Made by a program: the position numbers and the translations under genes. A stretch of 64,000 bases of DNA from Sterolibacterium sp. GTDB taxonomy: Bacteria; Pseudomonadota; Gammaproteobacteria; Burkholderiales; Rhodocyclaceae. Under the pieces are notes generated by a model. It was not told where the DNA came from. It was given only the letters and a program-made list of their open reading frames with translations, and did not search any database. Where the stretch lies: assembly GCA_028713555.1 (NCBI GenBank), contig JAQTOA010000013.1:26871-90870 (forward strand), written 5' to 3'. The number at the start of each line of letters is the position of its first letter. Position 1 is the first letter of the stretch. This document shows, one piece after another, positions 28,242 through 36,252 of the stretch.

Positions 28242-28545
28242 ATAGTTGTAATTCCGGCAATCTGGAGGCGTTCTGGACAGGGGTTCGATTCCCCTCACCT
28301 CCACCTAAGAGTATCAAGAGCATCGGAAGTGCTTTTAGGTGGGGGTGCCATGGCTTCGACAGGGCGGGCAAAGGTGCGCAGGCAACTCGTCAGGCGATCG
28401 ACGTTAATGAAGCAAATCTCTAAACGCCAACGATGAGCGTTTCGCACTGGCCGCTTAAGGTCAATGCCGGGGCTGCTGGAGCCTTGTAACCAAAGACAGC
28501 CGGTGGGGACTTCGGTCCCCATCGTCAATTCAGCCCTAGGCCGCA
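28242..28545 (+). ncRNA. ssrA: Circularly permuted two-piece tmRNA (ssrA)
   Basis: Rescues stalled ribosomes and adds a degradation tag. The gene order is reversed. First comes the acceptor piece (about 28242-28305), with T-arm AGGGGTTCGATTCCCCT and mature end CACCTCC-A-CC, so the last A of CCA is not encoded. An intervening loop (28306-28340) follows, then the coding piece from GGGGGTG at 28341 with the conserved GGCTTCGACA. GGGGGTG pairs with CACCTCC, and the pairing continues into the loop (CCACCTAA/TTAGGTGG), as expected for a permuted precursor. The tag frame GCC...TAA at 28426-28458 encodes ANDERFALAA. The 3' end is approximate; a GGTGGGGAC-TTCG-GTCCCCATC hairpin lies near it. Confidence 0.92.
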
Positions 28546-28554
28546 GAAATTATT

Positions 28555-29211
28555 TCACTCGATTTCCAGGAGGCCGAGAATTTCTGCTGGATGGTCGATG
28601 ACGGCATCGGCTTGCCACGAACCTGGCGGTGTGTCGGAGCCGAGATAGCCATAGGCGGCTGCAGCGGTACTCAAACCGGCGGCGCGGCCGGCTACAATGT
28701 CGCGCAAGTCATCGCCGACATAGAGGCTGCTTGAGGGTTTTACTTGAGCCGCAATGCAGGCCAGCAACAGCGGCTCCGGATACGGTTTGGCACGCGGCGA
28801 GGAGTCACCGCTGACGATGCAGGCAGCGCGTTGCCGCAACCCCAAGCCCTCGACCAAGGGCAGGGTGAAGCGCTGCACCTTGTTGGTAACGATACCCCAG
28901 CATACGCCACGCTGATCCAGTTCGGAGAGTAGCTCGGTGACGCCAGGAAACAGGACGGTACCCTGGCAAAGCAGGTTTTCATAGTGATCGAGGAAGCGTT
29001 TGGCAAAACCGGCATAGTCTGCGTTGCCAGGGGTGATGCCGAAGCCGGCAGCCAACAGGCCGCGCACGCCGTTGGAGGCATGAGGGCGCATCTGTTCCAG
29101 TGCCAGGGGCGGCCTGCTTTCCTCGGCCAGAAGAAGGTTCAGGGCGGCGCCAAGATCAGGGGCGCTATCGGCCAGCGTGCCATCAAGGTCGAAGAGGACA
29201 GCATCGATCAT
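28555..29211 (-). CDS. gph: Phosphoglycolate phosphatase
   Basis: HAD-superfamily phosphatase that removes 2-phosphoglycolate formed in DNA repair or photorespiratory-type reactions. The 218-residue protein has the nucleophile motif FDLDGTLADS at the start, TNK (motif II), a conserved Lys in AKPYPEPLL (motif III) and YVGDDLRD (motif IV). It is 12 bases after ubiG on the same strand, the usual ubiG-gph order in betaproteobacteria. Confidence 0.92.
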   Translation of the reverse strand: MIDAVLFDLDGTLADSAPDLGAALNLLLAEESRPPLALEQMRPHASNGVRGLLAAGFGITPGNADYAGFAKRFLDHYENLLCQGTVLFPGVTELLSELDQRGVCWGIVTNKVQRFTLPLVEGLGLRQRAACIVSGDSSPRAKPYPEPLLLACIAAQVKPSSSLYVGDDLRDIVAGRAAGLSTAAAAYGYLGSDTPPGSWQADAVIDHPAEILGLLEIE

Positions 29212-29223
29212 CGGTGTTGCAGT

Positions 29224-29940
29224 TTAAGAAATTGCAAGGGTTGTCCGGATCAGGTAATTGACGCTGGTATTACTGCCGAGCGTGTAGATTTTGCTGAATG
29301 GGTTGTAACTCATGCCAACGAGTTCATCAACGCACAAGCCTGCGTCGCGGCAGTAGCGTGCGAGTTCCGCCGGGCGCAGGAAACGTGCATAGTCATGCGT
29401 GCCGCGCGGCAGCAAATTGAGAAGGTATTCCCCACCGATTACAGCAAACAGATAGGCTTTTGGATTGCGATTGATGGTCGACATGAACACCTGTCCGCCC
29501 GGTTTGACCAGGGTCGCACAGGCGCGCACCACGCTGGCCGCGTCGGGTACGTGTTCCAGCATTTCCATGCAGGTGACTACATCGAAATGGCCGGGCAGTT
29601 CCAAAGCCAATGCCTCGGCAGAAATCAGCCGGTAGTCGATTTTCTGCTGGCTCTCAAACAAGTGTAGGCGAGCGACATTGAGCGCTCGTTCGCCGAGGTC
29701 GATGCCGGTGACCAGTGCGCCTCGGCTGCCCATGCCTTCAGACAGAATTCCTCCGCCGCAGCCGACATCCAGTACGCATTTTCCGGCGAGTCCGACAGCG
29801 CTGTCAATCCACTCCAGACGCAATGGATTGATGTCGTGCAAGGGCTTAAACTCGGAGTTCGGATCCCACCAGCGATGTGCGAGCTCACCAAACTTGTCGA
29901 GTTCGCGATGGTCGGCATTGGCATTGTGGGTGTCGATCAT
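29224..29940 (-). CDS. ubiG: Ubiquinone biosynthesis O-methyltransferase UbiG
   Basis: SAM-dependent enzyme that performs both O-methylations in ubiquinone synthesis. The 238-residue protein has the UbiG start ([15 protein letters not shown]), the SAM motif [13 protein letters not shown] and the MEMLEHVPD segment. The ATG at 29940 gives the family's usual length; a longer form from 29976 is less likely. The approximately 250 bases between it and the divergent gene at 30195 hold no feature I recognise. Confidence 0.95.
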   Translation of the reverse strand: MIDTHNANADHRELDKFGELAHRWWDPNSEFKPLHDINPLRLEWIDSAVGLAGKCVLDVGCGGGILSEGMGSRGALVTGIDLGERALNVARLHLFESQQKIDYRLISAEALALELPGHFDVVTCMEMLEHVPDAASVVRACATLVKPGGQVFMSTINRNPKAYLFAVIGGEYLLNLLPRGTHDYARFLRPAELARYCRDAGLCVDELVGMSYNPFSKIYTLGSNTSVNYLIRTTLAIS

Positions 29941-30194
29941 GCGGTGTTCCTTCGCATCGGCATAGGAGGCAACCATTATACAGCGTGCCCCTATCCGGCC
30001 CCTGGCGTTTGTGCCCGATTCGGAATTCTGATTCCCGATATTTCAAGAAACTCAACTTTAATGCCAATGAATCTGAAAATTCCGCCAATCACTCAGTCAC
30101 GCCGTTCACGGAATTCCCGCACCATAGGATGCATTGTGCTGCTAGAGTGGAGATTGAAAGTAAGCAAACTTAATCGACCTTGGGAAATCTTTGG

Positions 30195-31181
30195 GTGAGC
30201 ATTCTCTCGAATTTGATGGGCTGGCTGGGAAAGTCATCTCCGCTTGGAGAAGACGAGCGTCACGCGATCGGACAGGTGGTGACAGTTGCCGATCCAATGC
30301 TCAAGACGGTTTCCGGCTATGAGCGCCGCCTTTCGCCCGCAGTTCGCCGAGCGTTAGTTTATTGCGAGGGGCTGGTGGCAATGATCCCCGGGCCGGTTGA
30401 GTTGACCGCGCGTTCATTTGTCAGCGATCCGTTGATCCATGCGCTGTTTGCCACGGCTGGAGACATCGGCGTGACCTTAGGTAAGAGCAGGGCGGTGAAG
30501 ATTTACCTGGCCGATCCCGCCAGTATTACGGCTGAGCATTTCTATGCTTTGCTCGGCATGCGCCGGCATGAAAAAAAAGTCATGGGTATGGCTTTGCATG
30601 GCGAGATGGTGTGTGCCGACAGCCCCCAAACGATGTTGTATTTTGCTGACCATACGCTCCATACCTTGAGCCATGGCCTCGATGAAACCCGCAGGCGCTT
30701 GAGCCAAGCCGCTTTCGATAGCCTAGTATTGGGGTTTGCCGCGCAATTAGCGGATATGCGGCGCGAGCGCCAGGCATTGCACGACGCATGGGACATGCAG
30801 CGAGCCATGTCAGCCAGGGATGGGAACGCCGTATCATCTGCCTCGGGCAATCCCCATACACAGCGCCGCGAGAAGCTTGAGGAGCAAATGCGCATGGCAT
30901 CTGCCGAGTTATCGCCAGAGCGTGTTCTCGATGCCTTATGCGGATGGCTTGCGGCTCCCGAAACCCACCTCCGTCTTGAGCCAACCACGGTTTCTGTCGA
31001 TCGCATGGGCGTCATGGTCGATGACGCTTCGACCGATCCGCAGGTCAGCACTTTGAACCTTCCCGAATTGATAGGCCGTGACCGGCGCCACTGGATTATC
31101 CTGATTGCTCGGATCTCTCGGGATGAAGCAGTGCGCGCTTTAGAACAACAGCATGAGGCCAGTCGCTACCTGATTATTTGA
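30195..31181 (+). CDS. Conserved-looking protein of unknown function
   Basis: I do not recognise this 328-residue protein. It has no signal peptide and no convincing membrane segment. Residues about 10-150 contain helical patterns (ERRLSPAVRRALVYCEGLVAMIPG, shown only in part here by RRLSPAVRRALVYCEGL). The middle (about 175-240) is rich in Arg, Glu and Gln and may form a coiled coil; the C-terminal 70 residues look like a mixed fold. A GTG at 30195 has GGGAA 8 bases upstream; a TTG at 30180 is an alternative. Its position before several two-component genes hints at a regulatory role, which is weak inference. Confidence 0.7.
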   Translation: MSILSNLMGWLGKSSPLGEDERHAIGQVVTVADPMLKTVSGYERRLSPAVRRALVYCEGLVAMIPGPVELTARSFVSDPLIHALFATAGDIGVTLGKSRAVKIYLADPASITAEHFYALLGMRRHEKKVMGMALHGEMVCADSPQTMLYFADHTLHTLSHGLDETRRRLSQAAFDSLVLGFAAQLADMRRERQALHDAWDMQRAMSARDGNAVSSASGNPHTQRREKLEEQMRMASAELSPERVLDALCGWLAAPETHLRLEPTTVSVDRMGVMVDDASTDPQVSTLNLPELIGRDRRHWIILIARISRDEAVRALEQQHEASRYLII

Positions 31182-31230
31182 AGCGTTCCTGCTTGAAGAT
31201 CAGCGGGAACTGGGAATTTTTTCAGTCGGG

Positions 31231-31638
31231 TCAGGGTAATCGACCTGTCGCTTGCTTCAGTTCCCGGAAAGGCCTTGGTTCTGCCAAGGCACGTCTGACA
31301 TGTTGCTTCAGTTCCTCAGGGTCGAAAGGCTTGGGCAGGTAAGAGAATGCGCCCAGAGCCAAAGCCTGTTCCGCCGAATCGTCCTGCGCAAGGCCAGTGA
31401 CCATAATCACTCGGATGTCAGGGTGCGACTCTTTTACTTTCCGGAGAACTTCCAGTCCATTCATCTTCGGCATCATGAGGTCCAGTATGAGCAAGTCATA
31501 CTGGCCTTCCTCGATTTTTCTCAGCGCCGCCATTCCGTTTGGTGCGGTATCTACGTGGTAGTCCTTGTCAGTAAAAATGCGCAGGCAACTTTTTAGGATG
31601 ATTTCCTCGTCGTCAATGATCAATATCCTTGCACTCAT
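31231..31638 (-). CDS. Single-domain response regulator (CheY-like receiver)
   Basis: A 135-residue receiver with the acidic pair Asp9-Asp10, phospho-acceptor Asp53 in LILDLMMPKMNG, Thr in VMVTGLA and Lys in LPKPFDPEEL. There is no output domain; after residue 118 is only a short basic tail. It is transcribed away from the sensor kinase gene at 32110 and has no cognate kinase on its own strand. Probably a phosphorelay intermediate or a regulator that acts by protein contact. Confidence 0.88.
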   Translation of the reverse strand: MSARILIIDDEEIILKSCLRIFTDKDYHVDTAPNGMAALRKIEEGQYDLLILDLMMPKMNGLEVLRKVKESHPDIRVIMVTGLAQDDSAEQALALGAFSYLPKPFDPEELKQHVRRALAEPRPFRELKQATGRLP

Positions 31639-31821
31639 GAATTCTTCCTAAGCATGTTATTTCTGAAATATCCGAAAAATGTTTAAGGGGAACAAGGCAT
31701 CAGGTGCTCATATTAACAACTTTGCTGCATCGCCGCAATTTTGATTCGGCGGTTTGATGAGAGCAATTCTTTTTCGTCCCATCATGGCAATGTAATCCTG
31801 ACAAACAGGACACATCGGAAC

Positions 31822-31891
31822 CTACTGTGTTTCCAGTATCACAAATACTGTGATCGGGGTATTCCGATTGCCTTCTGCGCCGGGTATGTTT
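31822..31891 (+). repeat. Copy 1 of a 70-bp intergenic direct repeat
   Basis: It lies in the 460-base gap (31639-32097) between divergent regulatory genes, and aligns without gaps to 34127-34196 at about 51 of 70 positions. The core at 31834-31864 matches at 26 of 31. The core holds a perfect inverted repeat CAGTAT-N5-ATACTG (31834-31850) and ATCGG-N6-CCGAT. It ends about 220 bases before the kinase start. It resembles an operator, but no regulator is assigned. Confidence 0.65.
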
Positions 31892-32109
31892 CGATCCTAC
31901 AAATTTTATGCGGAGTGTCATTTGCTTACCGGCACCCGTCGCGCTGTTGCGGAAATTGGCGTGCTAGCGTAAGCATCTGCTGAAATGTAGCAAAGCAAAC
32001 TCTCTGTTTCCCTTGCGGTTTGCGGTTGGGGCCCAAAAAACTGCCTCGCCTATGAAGTCTTGAATGGTGCTGCCTTGCGCAATGTGCCAACAGGAACATG
32101 GAGCGAAGA

Positions 32110-33330
32110 ATGAGAAGATTAGAGGCGTTTACGTACCCGGATGATCGTGAAGAAGCACAGCGGATGCTGCATGAAGCGGAGGCGCATCAGATGGAGCTGA
32201 AGCGGCAGAATGAGGATCTACGCCAGGCGCAGATGGAACTGGATGCTTTACGGGCGCACTATTTTGCCCTCTATGATCTGGCCCCGGTAGGTTATTTCAC
32301 CCTCAGCGAGCCGGGCCTGGTTCTGGAAGCCAACCACACCGCCGCCACCCTGCTGGGCGTGGCTTGGGGTGAGTTGATAAAGCAGCCGATCTCCCGCTTC
32401 ATCTTCGACGAAGACCAAGGCATTCACCACCGGCGCCACATGCAGCTCATTCAGACCGGTGCCCAGCAATCGGGCGAACTGCGGATGGTGAGGAACGATG
32501 GCACGTTATTCTGGGTGCATCAGGTATTCTCTTATGCACAGGATGAGAATGGCGTGCCGATATGCCATATCGTCCTAAGCGACATTACCATGCGCAAGCG
32601 CGCCGAGGAACAGTTGTTCGAGATGGCCAACACTCTCGAGGAGCAGGTAAACCTTCGGACAAACCGGCTGCGTGCGGTCTCGTCGCAACTGACGATGACC
32701 GAAGAACGCGAACGACGCCTGCTGGCGCAGGAACTGCATGACAACCTGTGCCAAATATTGGCCGTGATCAAGATTAAGTTGACCTCGCTTGCCGCCGGCG
32801 CGCTTCAGCCTTCAGTCGATCAGATCGTGGAGTTGGTGAACCGTGCCGACCAGTCAGCGCGGATGATTACGCGGGAATTGAGTCCTCCGATCTTGCGCAC
32901 ACTCGGGTTAATACCCGCGCTGGAATGTATGGCCAAGGATAAGATGCACTCATTCGACCTTGGCGTGCATTTTGACAGCGTTGGAGAGCCGAAGCCACTT
33001 GAGGAATGGGTGCAGGCCGTGCTGTACCGATCCGTCCGCGAACTCCTGATCAATGTCGCCAAGCATGCCAAGGCCAGCGAGGCAACTCTTTTATGCAGAA
33101 GCGAAGAGAGCCGGTTGACGCTCGTCGTGTGCGACGATGGCTGCGGTTTCGACTCCGTCAATGACCAAAATGTCTTATCGGAACAAAATGGCTTTGGCCT
33201 GAGTTCCATCTACGAACGCCTGACCAATATCGGTGGAGAAATGGAAATCGACAGCAGCCCTGGCCACGGCGCCACGATCACCCTGACCGTACCCTATTCC
33301 ACAGCGGCGAAGGCGACCCCGCCATCATGA
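32110..33330 (+). CDS. PAS-containing NarX/DegS-type sensor histidine kinase, soluble
   Basis: A 406-residue kinase without membrane segments. An N-terminal coiled coil is followed by a PAS domain (about 50-165: YDLAPVGYFTLSEPG, then a PAC-like GELRMVRNDGTLFWVH), a linker helix, a HisKA_3 dimerisation domain with His210 in AQELHDNLCQIL, and a HATPase_c domain (SVRELLINVAKHAKA, VCDDGCGFD, GFGLSSIYER). The ATG at 32110 has GGAG 6 bases upstream, better than the ATG at 32098. Its stop overlaps the response regulator start (ATGA). Confidence 0.88.
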   Translation: MRRLEAFTYPDDREEAQRMLHEAEAHQMELKRQNEDLRQAQMELDALRAHYFALYDLAPVGYFTLSEPGLVLEANHTAATLLGVAWGELIKQPISRFIFDEDQGIHHRRHMQLIQTGAQQSGELRMVRNDGTLFWVHQVFSYAQDENGVPICHIVLSDITMRKRAEEQLFEMANTLEEQVNLRTNRLRAVSSQLTMTEERERRLLAQELHDNLCQILAVIKIKLTSLAAGALQPSVDQIVELVNRADQSARMITRELSPPILRTLGLIPALECMAKDKMHSFDLGVHFDSVGEPKPLEEWVQAVLYRSVRELLINVAKHAKASEATLLCRSEESRLTLVVCDDGCGFDSVNDQNVLSEQNGFGLSSIYERLTNIGGEMEIDSSPGHGATITLTVPYSTAAKATPPS

Positions 33331-33977
33331 TCCGGATACTTCTGGTCGATGACCATATACTGGTACGCGAGGCGTTACGCGTGGTGCTGGAGCTGAATGG
33401 CGGCATGCAAGTCATCGCCGAAGCCGACGATGGAGAGACGGCGTTACGGATGGCCGAGGAATTGGTGCCCGATGTGGTCGTCATGGATGTTGCCCTGCTG
33501 GGGATATCAGGCATCGAGACGACGCGTCGCATGCTCACCAAACAGCCGAACATCAAGGTGCTGGCATTGTCCACCCATCTTGACCGAGGCATCATCCAGC
33601 AAATGATCGATGCGGGTGCCTGCGGCTATATCGTCAAGGCCGCGGCCGGTGTCGAGTTGAAACGCGGTATTCGCAGCGTAATGGAAGGGCGCTTCTATCT
33701 TTGCCCCGAGGTCACCGCACTGTTGGTGGCAAACACTCTTCGGGGACGGTCGTCGCCGTCGGCAGAGAAGTCCGGCAATCAATCCCTGACCTTTCGCGAA
33801 CGTCAGGTGGTTACCCTTCTTGCCGGAGGCAAGAGCGCGCCAGAGCTCGCTGATTTATTGCATATTTCCTCAAGAACAGTCGACGTTCATCGCCGCAATA
33901 TCCTGAAAAAGCTCGATCTGCACAACGTGGTAGACCTGACAAAATATGCCATCCGCACTGGCCTGATTTTGCTTTGA
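33327..33977 (+). CDS. NarL/FixJ-family response regulator
   Basis: DNA-binding partner of the preceding kinase, coupled to it by a 4-base overlap. The 216-residue protein has a receiver domain (Asp8, Asp9; phospho-Asp54 in VVVMDVALLG; Lys in IVKAA) and a LuxR-type helix-turn-helix at about 150-210 (LTFRERQVVTLLAGGKSAPE, then SSRTVDVHRRNILKKL). It likely controls transcription in this region; the two 70-bp repeats are candidate targets, unproven. Confidence 0.92.
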   Translation: MIRILLVDDHILVREALRVVLELNGGMQVIAEADDGETALRMAEELVPDVVVMDVALLGISGIETTRRMLTKQPNIKVLALSTHLDRGIIQQMIDAGACGYIVKAAAGVELKRGIRSVMEGRFYLCPEVTALLVANTLRGRSSPSAEKSGNQSLTFRERQVVTLLAGGKSAPELADLLHISSRTVDVHRRNILKKLDLHNVVDLTKYAIRTGLILL

Positions 33978-34126
33978 AGCTTGTTTCCCACGGATGATCA
34001 TTTTTCGACCATCCGCCAAAAATACCTTAAGGCAAAATACTCACCGCAATGGCTATTGCCATCTTGTCTGCTCTGCCTAGCGCACATTAGCGACTGAGAG
34101 CCCCGCGTCAGAATTCTGTCGGCTTT

Positions 34127-34196
34127 CTACTGCTTTTTCAGTATCGAAAATACGGTTATCGGAGTATTCACACAGCCTCCGACATCGAATATGTTT
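34127..34196 (+). repeat. Copy 2 of the 70-bp intergenic direct repeat
   Basis: It lies in the 308-base gap (33978-34285) before the chemosensory operon and ends 89 bases before the first MCP start. It shares the core CAGTATC, AAATAC, ATCGG and GTATTC blocks and the final TATGTTT with copy 1; the inverted repeat is weaker here (GTAT-N5-ATAC). The rest of the gap holds an imperfect hairpin at about 33994-34018 and nothing else I recognise. Confidence 0.65.
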
Positions 34197-34285
34197 TCGG
34201 CACTGAGCGGCAAACATTCATAACGATGGAATCCGCTAGCACCCACCTGACTGATAACACAATAAAGAGTGACATGGAGTGACAT

Positions 34286-35542
<1,257 letters not shown>

Positions 35543-35552
35543 GAGAACTGCC

Positions 35553-35921
35553 ATGACCAAAAATATCATGATCGTAGACGACTCCGCCTCGCTGCGGCAG
35601 GTCGTCAGCATCGCCCTCAAGGGCGCTGGTTATGAAGTAGTCGAAGCCTGCGACGGCAAGGATGCGCTGGCCAAGCTGGACGGGCGCAAGCTCCACCTGA
35701 TCCTCAGCGACGTCAACATGCCGAACATGGACGGCATTAGCTTCGTCAAGGCGGCCAAGCAGTTGCCAGCCTACAAGTTTACGCCGGTGATCATGCTTAC
35801 CACCGAAGCCGGCGAGGGCAAGAAGCAGGAAGGCCAGGCCGCAGGCGCCAAAGCCTGGGTGGTCAAGCCCTTCCAGCCTGCGCAGATGCTGACGGCGGTT
35901 TCAAAGCTGGTTCTGCCATAA
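35553..35921 (+). CDS. cheY: Chemotaxis response regulator CheY
   Basis: A 122-residue single receiver with Asp9-Asp10, phospho-Asp53 in LILSDVNMPNMDG, Thr in MLTTEAG and Lys in VVKPFQPAQM. I chose the ATG at 35553, which gives the standard CheY length; a longer frame reaches back into the MCP gene. It is 10 bases after the MCP and 10 before the STAS gene, so it belongs to the che operon. Confidence 0.93.
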   Translation: MTKNIMIVDDSASLRQVVSIALKGAGYEVVEACDGKDALAKLDGRKLHLILSDVNMPNMDGISFVKAAKQLPAYKFTPVIMLTTEAGEGKKQEGQAAGAKAWVVKPFQPAQMLTAVSKLVLP

Positions 35922-35931
35922 GGAGCACGCT

Positions 35932-36240
35932 ATGGACATGAAAAGCGCGGTGACCCGCATCGACATCCTCGGCGATTTGAACATATTCAATGCCGCCGAA
36001 CAGCGTGGCCGCTTGCTCGACGCCCTCGACGAAGGCAGCGAAGTGGAAGTCGATCTGTCCCAGGTTAGCGAGATCGACAGCGCCGGCATACAGCTGATGA
36101 TCGCGGCGAAGCGCGAGGCAGCGGCGCGGAACCACCCCTTGCGCTTTATCAGCCACAGCCCGGCGGTCTTCGACATTCTCGAACTGTGCGATCTCGCCGC
36201 TCATCTCGGCGACCCGGTGCTGATCCATTCCCGGACATGA
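35932..36240 (+). CDS. STAS-domain (anti-anti-sigma-like) protein
   Basis: A 102-residue single STAS domain with the conserved phospho-serine loop EIDSAGIQLM. Proteins of this kind are switched by serine phosphorylation and bind a partner kinase or scaffold. No anti-sigma kinase or PP2C phosphatase is in the window. STAS proteins occur in some alternative chemosensory clusters between cheY and cheA, as here; the partner is probably within the cluster. Confidence 0.88.
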   Translation: MDMKSAVTRIDILGDLNIFNAAEQRGRLLDALDEGSEVEVDLSQVSEIDSAGIQLMIAAKREAAARNHPLRFISHSPAVFDILELCDLAAHLGDPVLIHSRT

Positions 36241-36252
36241 CAGGGAACTATC

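Noticed and set aside
28161..28306. The tmRNA 3'-end-like sequence after dapL, first read as an attachment-site scar of a genomic island in ssrA
   Set aside because: The segment is the acceptor half of the permuted gene itself: it pairs with the following 5' end and has its own promoter. No integrase gene or second copy is present.
28200..28528. Short open frames on both strands across 28.2-28.5 kb
   Set aside because: The segment is fully explained by the permuted tmRNA gene.
31639..32097. Small frames in the gap between the receiver gene and the kinase gene
   Set aside because: None has a ribosome-binding site or plausible composition; the conserved part is the non-coding repeat.
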